This document shows, one piece after another, positions 35,270 to 44,039 of a DNA stretch of 64,000 bases. The DNA comes from an uncultured Coriobacteriaceae bacterium. Lineage in GTDB: Bacteria > Actinomycetota > Coriobacteriia > Coriobacteriales > Atopobiaceae. The translations under genes and the position numbers were made by a program. The notes beneath the pieces were generated by a model. That model ran no database searches, was not told the origin of the DNA, and saw only the letters and a list, made by a program, of their open reading frames with translations. Every line of letters begins with the position of its first letter. Within the stretch, counting starts at the first letter, position 1. The stretch covers positions 62,001-126,000 of the forward strand of contig CADAAU010000001.1 in the NCBI GenBank assembly GCA_902786015.1, in the 5' to 3' direction.

Positions 35270-36385
35270 ATGCAAATCGAAACCAGGCCTTACGTATCGT
35301 GGGAGCTGATGAACGACTTTTTGGTCGACGCGTTCGTGGGTTATGGGGTGCCCCGCGAGGATGCAATTATCTGCGCCGACGTTCTGCTCGAAAGTGACCG
35401 GCGCGGAATCGAGAGCCATGGATGCAATCGGTTTAAACCCATCTATATCGACAGGATAAAGAAAGGCACGTTATTGCCAATCACCGAGCTCGAGATCGTG
35501 CGTGAGACTCCCACTACGCTTGTTGCGGATGCTCATGATGGCATGGGAATGGTTGCATCGCATCATGTGATGGAACGGTTGCTCGATATGGCTCGCTCAT
35601 ATGGTATGGCGGGAGGTGCCATACGTAATTCCACGCACTTTGGCATTGCCGGTTATTGGGCGACTATGGCTAGCAAGGAGGGCATGATTGGATTGGTGGG
35701 AACCAACGCGCGACCTTCCATTGCGCCAACGTTTGGCGTCGAGAACATGCTTGGCACAAACCCGCTAACCTTTGCCTTGCCCACTGACGAGGAGTTCCCG
35801 TTCTGCATAGACTGCGCGACGTCCATCGTACAGAGAGGCAAGATCGAGTACTATGCGCGTGAGGGAATGCCCACGCCAGCCGGTATGGTGGTTGCCGAGA
35901 GTGGCGATGAGCTATGCGACTCGGAACAAATTCTTGCGATGCTGGTCGACGGTACGGCTGCGCTCGCGCCTCTGGGCGGTGGTCCAGGGGACGAGACATG
36001 CGGCTACAAGGGCTATGGATACGCGACAGTGGTAGAGATACTCTCTGCGGCCTTGGCGGGCGGAAAGTTCATGAAGTCGCTCACTGGCATAGCGAACGAC
36101 GGTTCACCACGCATGTATGGCCTTGGCCACTTCTTCTTCGTGGTTGATCCCGAGGCGTTCGTTGGCCGTGATGAGTTCCGCCGAATTGCGGGCGACATAT
36201 GCCGTGAGCTTCGCGCCTCAAAGCGCGCGCCAGGATACGACCGCATCTACACTGCGGGCGAAAAGGAGTGGCTCGTATGGCAGGAGCGTAAGGACAAGGG
36301 AGTCCCGGTGGGGGAGGCTGTGCAGCACGAGCTTATGGAAGTGCGTGATGAGCTGGGGCTTTCGTATCGTTTTCCCTTTGAGTAG
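35270..36385 (+). CDS. Malate/L-lactate dehydrogenase (Ldh2) family oxidoreductase
   Basis: A 371-residue cytoplasmic NAD(P)-dependent dehydrogenase of the family that includes malate, sulfolactate, ureidoglycolate and 2,3-diketogulonate dehydrogenases, unrelated to classical lactate dehydrogenase. Visible marks are the early ESHGCNR (active-site His), the block GGAIRNSTHFGIAGYWATMA, and GTNPLTFALPTDEEFPFCIDCATSIVQRGKIE around residue 165-195. The exact 2-hydroxyacid is not predictable. GAAGGAGG lies six bases before the ATG. No pathway partner is adjacent. Confidence 0.85.
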   Translation: MQIETRPYVSWELMNDFLVDAFVGYGVPREDAIICADVLLESDRRGIESHGCNRFKPIYIDRIKKGTLLPITELEIVRETPTTLVADAHDGMGMVASHHVMERLLDMARSYGMAGGAIRNSTHFGIAGYWATMASKEGMIGLVGTNARPSIAPTFGVENMLGTNPLTFALPTDEEFPFCIDCATSIVQRGKIEYYAREGMPTPAGMVVAESGDELCDSEQILAMLVDGTAALAPLGGGPGDETCGYKGYGYATVVEILSAALAGGKFMKSLTGIANDGSPRMYGLGHFFFVVDPEAFVGRDEFRRIAGDICRELRASKRAPGYDRIYTAGEKEWLVWQERKDKGVPVGEAVQHELMEVRDELGLSYRFPFE

Positions 36386-36486
36386 CGGTCGCGACTGCTG
36401 CCTCGCAGAATTGTATTGCGTTTCTGTGGAGAATAACTACAATGCAGTGATGCAAGTCTTACTGGCTCCGGGAGAAAGGACCCTAT

Positions 36487-37179
36487 ATGAAGAAGTATCT
36501 TGCAGAAGGAATCGGTACGTTTGTGCTAACCGCCTTGGGATGCGGAACAGCTATGCTTGTGGGATGCGACGCGGCGAGCGGCAGCGGCTATTTGCTGACC
36601 GCACTCGCGTTTGGCCTCTCCATCGTCGCAATGGCCTACAGCATTGGCAACATTTCGGGTTGCCATATTAACCCGGCCGTCTCGCTTGGCGTCTACCTGC
36701 GTGGTGGCATGGAGGCCAAGGACCTGATTGGCTACATCATTGCTCAGTGTGTTGGTGCCTTGTGTGCGGCACTGCTGCTTGTGGGAATCTTTGCGATGGG
36801 TGGCGTGGTCGACCTCACGGGTGGCCTTGGCACCAACGGCCTTGCGGGCGTCAACGGCAACGCAATTGCAGGTCTGCTTGTCGAGATCGTGCTGACCTTC
36901 ATCTTTGTGCTCACGATTCTGGGCGTGACGTCTCCCAAGTTCCAACATGGTTCGTTTGCGGGCCTGGTCATCGGTCTCACGCTGACCTTCGTGCACATCT
37001 TTGGCATCGGACTCACCGGCACCTCCGTAAACCCCGCCCGTAGCTTTGGTCCTGCGGTCGTCGCAGCAATCACCGGAAATGCTGCTCCGTTGGCGAGCCT
37101 CTGGGTCTTCATCGTCGGGCCGCTGGCCGGCGCGGCACTCGCAGCACTTGTTTACGGCGTGCTGGAGGCCGACGAGTAA
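36487..37179 (+). CDS. aqpZ: Aquaporin (MIP family)
   Basis: A 230-residue channel with six spans and the two half-helix signatures HINPAVSLGVY and SVNPARSFGPA. The short AqpZ-like length, Arg after the second NPA and an AqpZ-like N-terminus (MKKYLAEGIGTFVLTALGCG) favour a water channel over a glycerol facilitator; loop selectivity was not modelled. GAAAGGA precedes the ATG. It is followed by a terminator and then by a conserved-loop hairpin. Confidence 0.9.
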   Translation: MKKYLAEGIGTFVLTALGCGTAMLVGCDAASGSGYLLTALAFGLSIVAMAYSIGNISGCHINPAVSLGVYLRGGMEAKDLIGYIIAQCVGALCAALLLVGIFAMGGVVDLTGGLGTNGLAGVNGNAIAGLLVEIVLTFIFVLTILGVTSPKFQHGSFAGLVIGLTLTFVHIFGIGLTGTSVNPARSFGPAVVAAITGNAAPLASLWVFIVGPLAGAALAALVYGVLEADE

Positions 37180-37224
37180 GCCATGGCACTTTTTGCACTA
37201 CGAATTACATATCTCTAGTCCTTG

Positions 37225-37258
37225 GAACTGCGGGGGAGAAAAACATCCCTCGCAGTTC
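37225..37258 (+). terminator. aqpZ terminator
   Basis: A 12-bp arm (37225-37236) pairs with 37247-37258 with one mismatch; the loop is A-rich. Confidence 0.7.
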
Positions 37259-37305
37259 TGTGCTGAAGGCATGGCGCAGAGCTGCCCTTACTTGTACACG
37301 CCTCA

Positions 37306-37391
37306 CGCAAGGGCTGAGGTTATGTCCGCGGGCGAGTTCCGCAGCGCAGCGAGGACTGTCCGAGCACGGGGGCATAACCTCAGCCCTTGCG
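37306..37391 (+). repeat. Conserved-loop hairpin element, copy 1
   Basis: Arms of 28 bases (37306-37333 and 37364-37391, three mismatches) flank a 30-nt loop made of GAGTTCCGCAG, CGCA and GCGAGGACTGTCCGA. The arm carries GGTTATG exactly nine bases before the loop. It lies 127 bases after aqpZ in the same orientation. The rest of 37392-37644 shows nothing else recognisable. Confidence 0.8.
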
Positions 37392-37644
37392 GGAAGGGTG
37401 TGCAGGTCTTGCCAGTGCTCAGGTTCTACTCTTGGTATCTAACCGTACGAAACAGGCTTTTAGAAACCGAAAGCAGCTTTAAGATATACGGCACAGTGTG
37501 CAAAACCGTTATAGCATCGTGCAGATTTTGTCTGGGCTTCATGAAGAAGGCCGGCATCTCGGTGTCCATACACTCCGGTTTGGTTTAGGATGCTCCGTCC
37601 ATGGGTACCAATAGCCAAGTTTGCACTTCAACGAGAGAGGCGTC

Positions 37645-38808
37645 GTGGACACTCTGGGACAATATATAATCACATACCTGCTGGCGGACTTGTTCTGCAT
37701 CGTGGCGGGAATCAGCGTCATCCGCAAGGTGGGCAGCAGCTTTGGTTCTGAGCTGGAGACTAGGTACTTTAAGCACTTCTTGGGCTTCTACCTTCTTTTC
37801 TGCCTTACCGATGCTTTGGTGCTTCCCTTTAGCTGCGGTGTGTTTCCTCCAGACTCCATACTCAGCACTGTTTTGAAGACAGCCAACACCCTTTCGGTGG
37901 GCTTAGTTGCGCTCTGGTGGTATTTGTACGCGATGGTCAAGATGGACGAGTACCGCGTTTTCGATAAGCAATGGCATGTCATCCACCTTATCCCCTTCGG
38001 GATTCTTGTGGCCTTGTGTATTGCAAATCTCTTTGTGCCTGTCCTGTTTGGCGTTGGCGAAGATGGCTTGTATGCGCCCGGTGCACTTTACGTCGTTGCC
38101 CAGATTATTTCGCTTGGCTACGTGCTCGAAGTAACGGTTCGTGGGCTGCAGCGAATGTCAAATGCCCAGACAAAAGTCCAAAAGCTGGAGTATCGTGCGT
38201 TTGTATCTTTTTCGGTACTGCCCATAGTCGCATGTGTTTTCAACGCCTTCGTGCCGCACACGCCTGCCATTGCCATGGGTGTTTTGGGTTCGGCATTGCA
38301 AGTGTTCTCGACCCTGCAGGAGGCGCGCATATTTAACGATTCGCTGACGGGGCTCAATAATCGCCGTCGTGCAGATCAGTACCTTGCCAGCAAGATTTCT
38401 GACGCGAGCAAGGAGCATGCGGTTTATTTGTACGTGCTCGACATCGACTTGTTTAAGCAGATTAACGACAGCCGTGGCCACATTGAGGGCGACCGTGCGC
38501 TGCGTGTCGTGGCCGATGGCCTGCGCAGGGCTGCCGGCGAGAGCAACGGATTTGCTGCTCGGTGGGGTGGTGACGAGTTCCTGCTCGTGGTCGACGGTGG
38601 TGGCGACTATGCTCCCGACGAGATTGTGGACGTCATCGATCGCAATCTTTCCACCGCATGCGATCGAGCCGACCTTGGCTACGATATTTCGGTGAGCACC
38701 GGTTACGCAGTCTGCACCTCGCCAAAAGACGAGCCCGACCAACTCATGATGAAGGCCGACCAGATGTTGTACGACCACAAGAGGAGTTCGCACGGCAGGG
38801 CGGCATAG
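37645..38808 (+). CDS. Seven-span membrane diguanylate cyclase
   Basis: A 387-residue protein. Residues about 1-210 contain six to seven hydrophobic segments, as in integral-membrane sensor modules. The GGDEF domain (about 225-380) has the intact signature RWGGDEFLLV and LDIDLFKQINDSRGHIEGD, so it should synthesise c-di-GMP. The GTG at 37645 was preferred because GAGAGG lies seven bases upstream; an in-frame TTG at 37621 has no site. It stands alone before carB, and the signal sensed is unknown. Confidence 0.85.
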   Translation: MDTLGQYIITYLLADLFCIVAGISVIRKVGSSFGSELETRYFKHFLGFYLLFCLTDALVLPFSCGVFPPDSILSTVLKTANTLSVGLVALWWYLYAMVKMDEYRVFDKQWHVIHLIPFGILVALCIANLFVPVLFGVGEDGLYAPGALYVVAQIISLGYVLEVTVRGLQRMSNAQTKVQKLEYRAFVSFSVLPIVACVFNAFVPHTPAIAMGVLGSALQVFSTLQEARIFNDSLTGLNNRRRADQYLASKISDASKEHAVYLYVLDIDLFKQINDSRGHIEGDRALRVVADGLRRAAGESNGFAARWGGDEFLLVVDGGGDYAPDEIVDVIDRNLSTACDRADLGYDISVSTGYAVCTSPKDEPDQLMMKADQMLYDHKRSSHGRAA

Positions 38809-38928
38809 GAAGAGAATGCCAGTGCGCTACGATTGTTTCGTTAACATCTGCTGACATACGCGCTGCTTCATGCTCCAGTCGCTAAACTAGTAAAGATTGT
38901 GACCGTACAGCGAAGGGAGCATGATCGC

Positions 38929-41900
38929 ATGGCACAACGTAACGACGTACACAAGGTAATGATCATCGGCTCTGGTCCCATCATCATTGGCCAGGCTTGC
39001 GAGTTCGACTACTCGGGAACGCAGGCGTGCAAGGCGCTGCGAAGCTTGGGTTACGAAATCGTTCTCGTTAACTCCAACCCCGCTACCATTATGACGGATC
39101 CCGGTACGGCTGATCGTACCTATATTGAGCCGCTGAACGTCGAACGGCTCGAGGCGATTATCGCCAAGGAACGCCCCGACGCGATTCTTCCCAACTTGGG
39201 AGGACAATCGGCACTTAACCTTTCGAGCGAGCTTTCGAAGTCGGGTATTCTCGACAAATATGGCGTCAAGGTAATTGGCGTTCAGGTTGATGCCATCGAA
39301 CGCGGCGAGGATCGCGAGGCGTTCAAGGAGCTCATGGACGAGCTTGGTATCGAGATGGCTCGCTCCAAGGTTGCCTACTCGGTGGAAGAAGCCGTCTCTA
39401 TCGCTGCGGATCTGGGCTATCCCTGCGTTTTGCGTCCCGCCTACACGATGGGCGGAACAGGCGGAGGCATGGTGTACAACGTCAACGAGCTTCGCACCGT
39501 CGTGGCGCGTGGCCTGGCGGCAAGTCCCGTGCATGAGGTCTTGGTCGAGGAGAGTGTCCTTGGCTGGGAGGAGCTCGAGTTCGAGGTAGTGCGCGACAGT
39601 ACCGGCCACATGATTACCGTCTGCACCATCGAGAACATCGATCCTATGGGCGTGCATACCGGCGACTCGTTCTGCGCTGCGCCCATGCAGACCATCGATC
39701 AAGCTGTTATTGACCGTCTGCAAGAGAAGAGCTATCGCATCGTGGATGCCGTCAAGGTCATTGGTGGCACCAATGTGCAGTGGGCTCACGACCCCGAGAC
39801 CGATCGCGACATCATCATCGAGATTAATCCGCGCACGAGCCGTTCCTCTGCGCTGGCATCGAAGGCCACGGGATTCCCCATCGCGCTTATTTCGGCCATG
39901 CTGGCAAGCGGACTCACTCTGGCCGAGATTCCCTGCGGCAAGTGGGGCTCGCTCGACAAATATCATCCAACGGGAGACTACGTGGTCATCAAGTTTGCTC
40001 GTTGGGCGTTCGAGAAGTTCAAGGGTGTGGAAGACAAACTCGGAACCCAGATGCGCGCCGTCGGCGAGGTCATGGCCATTGGAAAGACATACAAAGAGGC
40101 CTTCCAAAAGGCGATTCGCTCGTTGGAGCAGGGACGCTACGGCCTTGGTTTTGCCAAGGACTTCAACGAGAAGTCGGCTGACGAGCTCGAGATGCTGCTT
40201 AGGACGCCTACGAGCGAGCGCCAGTTCCAGATGTACGAGGCCCTGCGTAAGGGGATCTCGGTCGACCGACTGTATGAGCTCACGCGCATCAAGCGCGAGT
40301 TCATCCAAGAGATGGCCGAGCTCGTGCAGGAAGAAGAGGTCATCCTCTCGTATGCTGCCGCCAACCCAGGCTCCGAGCTGCCTAGCTACATGCTGACGCA
40401 GGCAAAGAAGCATGGGTTTGCCGATAAGTATCTCTCGCAGATTACGGGTCTTTCGGAGTCGAGCATTCGAGAGCAGCGCCTTAAGCTTGGAGTAACCGAA
40501 GCGTGGGAGGGCGTCCACGTAAGCTCGACGCAGGATTCCGCCTACTATTACTCTACCTACAATGCGCCCGATGCGAGCACACCGCTCGAGGGCAACAAGG
40601 TTATGATTTTGGGTGGTGGCCCAAACCGCATTGGACAAGGCATCGAGTTCGATTACTGCTCCGTCCATGCAGCCATCGCGTTGCGCAAGCTTGGGTTCCA
40701 AACCATCATCGTCAACTGCAATCCCGAGACGGTTTCAACCGACTACGATACCTCCGACAAGCTGTATTTCGAGCCGCTTACAACCGAGGACGTGCTATCG
40801 ATTTACAACAAGGAGAAGCCGCTTGGCGTTATTGCCCAGTTTGGTGGCCAGACTCCACTCAACATTGCGAGTGAGCTGCAAGCTGCGGGCGTAAAGATTT
40901 TGGGCACGACGCCAGAGGTCATCGATCTGGCCGAGGATCGCGATGAGTTCCGCGCCATGATGGACAAGCTCGGCATTCCCATGCCCGAGGCTGCGATGGC
41001 GGTAACGGTGGAGGAAGCCCTTGAGGCGGCACACGAGATTGGCTATCCCGTTATGGTTCGCCCCAGCTACGTGCTTGGTGGGCGCGGTATGGAAGTCGTC
41101 TTTGAGGATAATGCTCTGCGCGGCTATATGGCCGCGGCCATCGGTGTCACCCCCGATCGACCCATCCTTATCGATCGATTCCTGCGCCACGCATTGGAAT
41201 GCGAGGCAGATGCCATTTGCGATGGGACGCATGCCTACGTGCCTGCTGTCATGGAGCACATCGAGCTTGCGGGCGTGCATTCCGGCGACTCTGCCTGCGT
41301 GCTTCCATCCATCTCGATTAGCGACGAACACCTGGCTCTTATCAAGGAATACACGCGTCGCATTGCCGAGGAAATGCACGTCGTAGGTCTCATGAACATT
41401 CAGTATGCCATTGAGGGCAATAAGGTTTTTGTCATTGAGGCGAACCCGCGCGCGAGCCGGACCGTTCCGTTGGTCTCGAAGGTTTGTGGCATACAGATGG
41501 TCCAGATTGCCACCGATGCCATCATGGGGGAGTTGACGGGCCGCCCGTCGCCCGTCGCGGACCTTGCTGAGGCCAAGTACAAGTTCTATGGCGTAAAGGA
41601 GGCTGTGCTTCCGTTCTCGATGTTCCCAGAGGTAGACCCCATCCTTGGGCCAGAGATGCGCTCGACGGGTGAGGTTCTGGGCTTGGCGCCCACCTTTGGA
41701 GAGGCGTTCTTTAAGTCGCAGGAGGCCATTGGGTCGACGTTGCCCACCTCAGGTACAGTGTTCATGTCGGTCTCGGATGCAAATAAGGACGAGCTCAAGA
41801 GCATCGCCCGGGAGTTCGTGGAAGCAGGACTCTCCATTACGGCAACACGTGGTACCGCAGCGTTTTTGGCAGAGAACGGCATTCCCTGTACTGTGATCTT

Positions 41901-42159
41901 TAAGCAGCGGGAAGGCAGGCCAAACATCACCGACGCCATTGCCAACGGCCAGATTCAACTCGTCGTGAACACGCCCAAGGGTGAGGTGCACTCCGAGACC
42001 GATGGCTCGCAGATTCGCAAAGCTGCTATCAGCGCGCACATCCCCTACGTCACTACGATGGCGGCCGCGCATGCAAGTGCCGTGGGTATTCGTGCCAAGC
42101 TAGCAGGTACCGATTCCGGCGTTAATGCACTGCAGGACATCCATTCCGCCATCAAGTAG
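38929..42159 (+). CDS. carB: Carbamoyl-phosphate synthase large subunit
   Basis: A 1076-residue enzyme with two homologous ATP-grasp halves. The first half makes carboxyphosphate and carbamate, the second phosphorylates carbamate. Typical marks are GSGPIIIGQACEFDYSG, PAYTMGGTGGGM, EINPRTSRSSALASKATG, the second-half GGGPNRIGQGIEFDYC and PSYVLGGRGMEVV, plus the C-terminal MGS-like allosteric domain (TRGTAAFLAENG). It feeds arginine and pyrimidine synthesis. The glutaminase subunit gene carA, often adjacent, is not in this window. The ATG at 38929 follows GAAGGGAG. Confidence 0.95.
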   Translation: MAQRNDVHKVMIIGSGPIIIGQACEFDYSGTQACKALRSLGYEIVLVNSNPATIMTDPGTADRTYIEPLNVERLEAIIAKERPDAILPNLGGQSALNLSSELSKSGILDKYGVKVIGVQVDAIERGEDREAFKELMDELGIEMARSKVAYSVEEAVSIAADLGYPCVLRPAYTMGGTGGGMVYNVNELRTVVARGLAASPVHEVLVEESVLGWEELEFEVVRDSTGHMITVCTIENIDPMGVHTGDSFCAAPMQTIDQAVIDRLQEKSYRIVDAVKVIGGTNVQWAHDPETDRDIIIEINPRTSRSSALASKATGFPIALISAMLASGLTLAEIPCGKWGSLDKYHPTGDYVVIKFARWAFEKFKGVEDKLGTQMRAVGEVMAIGKTYKEAFQKAIRSLEQGRYGLGFAKDFNEKSADELEMLLRTPTSERQFQMYEALRKGISVDRLYELTRIKREFIQEMAELVQEEEVILSYAAANPGSELPSYMLTQAKKHGFADKYLSQITGLSESSIREQRLKLGVTEAWEGVHVSSTQDSAYYYSTYNAPDASTPLEGNKVMILGGGPNRIGQGIEFDYCSVHAAIALRKLGFQTIIVNCNPETVSTDYDTSDKLYFEPLTTEDVLSIYNKEKPLGVIAQFGGQTPLNIASELQAAGVKILGTTPEVIDLAEDRDEFRAMMDKLGIPMPEAAMAVTVEEALEAAHEIGYPVMVRPSYVLGGRGMEVVFEDNALRGYMAAAIGVTPDRPILIDRFLRHALECEADAICDGTHAYVPAVMEHIELAGVHSGDSACVLPSISISDEHLALIKEYTRRIAEEMHVVGLMNIQYAIEGNKVFVIEANPRASRTVPLVSKVCGIQMVQIATDAIMGELTGRPSPVADLAEAKYKFYGVKEAVLPFSMFPEVDPILGPEMRSTGEVLGLAPTFGEAFFKSQEAIGSTLPTSGTVFMSVSDANKDELKSIAREFVEAGLSITATRGTAAFLAENGIPCTVIFKQREGRPNITDAIANGQIQLVVNTPKGEVHSETDGSQIRKAAISAHIPYVTTMAAAHASAVGIRAKLAGTDSGVNALQDIHSAIK

Positions 42160-42466
42160 AAGCGGACGCCTACGGTCTCGAAACTGACCCCCCGGCACCT
42201 CCCTCTAAGTAGAGGGTGCCGGGGGTCTTTGCGTCTTTCTTGACGATGACCAACTGCCATGTGTCCGTGGAAGTGAACGAATGGGACGAATTACAGCAGC
42301 TAGTCGATGCGACCTGCCTAGTTTACGCGCCGCGCACGGTGAGTTGGGTTTATGGCAAATGGTCCTTGTCTCCCTTGAAATGACGTGCATATGCTGTGGT
42401 CTTGGGTTCGCTTCGCTCAAATTTGCGATAATGACCTATGCAACGATTGCAAAGAGAGGATTGAAC
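42160..42466 (+). other. Intergenic region between carB and the PIG-L gene
   Basis: It holds the carB terminator near its start. A GATAAT hexamer at 42427-42432 is a possible -10 box about 35 bases before the chosen GTG; no convincing -35 box was seen. Nothing else stands out. Confidence 0.4.
42186..42227 (+). terminator. carB terminator
   Basis: A G/C-rich stem, GACCCC..GGCACC with GGTGCCGG..GGTC, contains one bulged C and an inner CCTCT/AGAGG extension. It is followed by CTTTGCGTCTTTC. Confidence 0.75.
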
Positions 42467-43882
42467 GTGAGACGACGGTTTATACGTGTGGTGCTGCTTG
42501 CCTCTGTGTTGGCACTTGCCCTTGTGCCCAAGAAGACTTTGGCCATAGAGGCGACCTCCATAGTAGCGACGGTTTCAACGAGTGACGGAACAGACCCCTC
42601 GACGATGCTCGACGGCGATTACGACACGTATGTGCAGCTTGGTGCGGGTTCGAATCTCTCGGTGACGGCGAGTGCCGGACAACCCATAGGAAGCCTATAC
42701 ATTCGCTGGTACAGTATTCCGGGGGAGTGGACGCTCAGCTACGTAGACACCACCGGTGTCCAAAAAACGATGCAGTGCGGCCAGTACGGTTTTCTTCATG
42801 AGTACGTCGCGCTCGAGACACCCGCAACGAGCTGTGTGCTGAGCTTCCCTGTGGGTGGGGCAATATGCACGTTTGACGTGTATTCGCAAGGAGATGTGCC
42901 AGCTGGCGTGCAGGCGTGGGCTCCGCCATGCGAGAAGGCAGACGTTATGGTGTGCGCCACGCATGCAGACGATGAGATCCTATGGCTAGGTGGCGTACTC
43001 GCAACCTATGCGGCAGGACGTCAGGTGCCAACGCAGGTCGTATACATGTGTAATTTTTGGAACAGCACTCCTAAGCGCGAGCACGAGAAGCTTGACGGTC
43101 TGTGGGCGATTGGCGTACGCAACTACCCGGTGAACGGGCCATTTGATGACCTTTACTCCGAATCGCTTGATGCCGCTCAGGAGCAATACGATCAAGATGC
43201 CGTCACGTCTTTCTTTACCGAGCAAATAAGGCGATTTAAGCCTCAAGTGGTCGTGAGCCAGGATTTAAATGGCGAATACGGACACGGTGGGCATCAACTG
43301 ATGGCGCATTCCGTGCAGACGGCGTTAGACCATGCCTCCGATCCAACATTCGCTGCCCAGTCTGCGCAGGCCTATGGCGTATGGGATGTTCTCAAGGCCT
43401 ATTTCCACCTAATGCCCGAGAACTCCATCATGCTGGACTTGCATCAGCCCATAGAAAACCTTGGTGGGATGACTGCTATTGAGGCACAACAGGCGGCATA
43501 CAAGCAACATGTGACACAGCAATACACATGGTTCTACGTGACGGATGACCCTAGCGACCAGAACTACGACAAGTTCGACTGCTCGCACTTTGGACTGTAT
43601 CGCTCAACGGTTGGTCCCGACACAACAAATGACATGCTCGAGCACATCGTTACGTACTCCGAACAAGCCGAGCAGCAAGCAGCGCAGGAAGCCGCGGCAA
43701 AAGCGGCCGCCGAGCAGGAGCGTCAGGCAGAGCAAGCCCAACAGGATGCGCAACAGAGCGCGACAGACGAGACAATAGAGATGCACGAGTCAGGCCTTCC
43801 CGTAACCCTCCTCATAGTCATAGGCGTAGGAGTAGTCCTAGCAATAGGAATCGGAGCCCTAATAATCTTGGCCCGCCATTAA
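42467..43882 (+). CDS. Secreted, membrane-tethered PIG-L-type deacetylase
   Basis: A 471-residue exported protein. The signal peptide is RRRFIRVVLLASVLALALVP. A discoidin-like beta domain (about 25-145) comes before the PIG-L/LmbE deacetylase fold (about 155-390). The metal motif THADDE corresponds to the family's HPDDE, and GEYGHGGHQ supplies the later His. A Gln/Ala/Glu-rich coiled segment (about 400-440) leads to a C-terminal span. The family removes N-acetyl groups from GlcNAc-type sugars; a cell-surface glycan substrate is inferred. GTG 42467 was chosen for AGAGAGGA and the clean signal peptide. Confidence 0.8.
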   Translation: MRRRFIRVVLLASVLALALVPKKTLAIEATSIVATVSTSDGTDPSTMLDGDYDTYVQLGAGSNLSVTASAGQPIGSLYIRWYSIPGEWTLSYVDTTGVQKTMQCGQYGFLHEYVALETPATSCVLSFPVGGAICTFDVYSQGDVPAGVQAWAPPCEKADVMVCATHADDEILWLGGVLATYAAGRQVPTQVVYMCNFWNSTPKREHEKLDGLWAIGVRNYPVNGPFDDLYSESLDAAQEQYDQDAVTSFFTEQIRRFKPQVVVSQDLNGEYGHGGHQLMAHSVQTALDHASDPTFAAQSAQAYGVWDVLKAYFHLMPENSIMLDLHQPIENLGGMTAIEAQQAAYKQHVTQQYTWFYVTDDPSDQNYDKFDCSHFGLYRSTVGPDTTNDMLEHIVTYSEQAEQQAAQEAAAKAAAEQERQAEQAQQDAQQSATDETIEMHESGLPVTLLIVIGVGVVLAIGIGALIILARH

Positions 43883-43940
43883 AGCTAAATGCCCGCGCAA
43901 AGCGCAGGCACACACATCTCCCACGTCCCGATCAACAGCG

Positions 43941-44028
43941 CATTGGGGCCGGCGGTTATGGTCTGTGGCGAGTTTCGCAGCGAAGCGAGGACTGTCTGAG
44001 CCACAGACCATAACCGCCGGCCCCAATG
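43941..44028 (+). repeat. Conserved-loop hairpin element, copy 2
   Basis: The 29-base arms (43941-43969 and 44000-44028) are perfectly complementary. The 30-nt loop consists of GAGTTTCGCAG, CGAA and GCGAGGACTGTCTGA. GGTTATG lies nine bases before the loop. It follows the PIG-L gene by 58 bases in the same orientation and precedes the end of the convergent sacA. Confidence 0.85.
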
Positions 44029-44039
44029 TCGTGAGCCAG

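Noticed and set aside
37306-37391. Integron attC site
   Set aside because: GGTTATG does not satisfy the GTTRRRY core, the inverse core is misplaced, and there is no integrase or cassette array.
37046-37588. 180-codon frame running from aqpZ through the hairpin element
   Set aside because: It overlaps aqpZ in another frame, spans a terminator and a hairpin, and has no start site.
38887-40701. 604-codon frame opposite carB
   Set aside because: It is antisense to a strongly conserved enzyme, with no domain or start signal.
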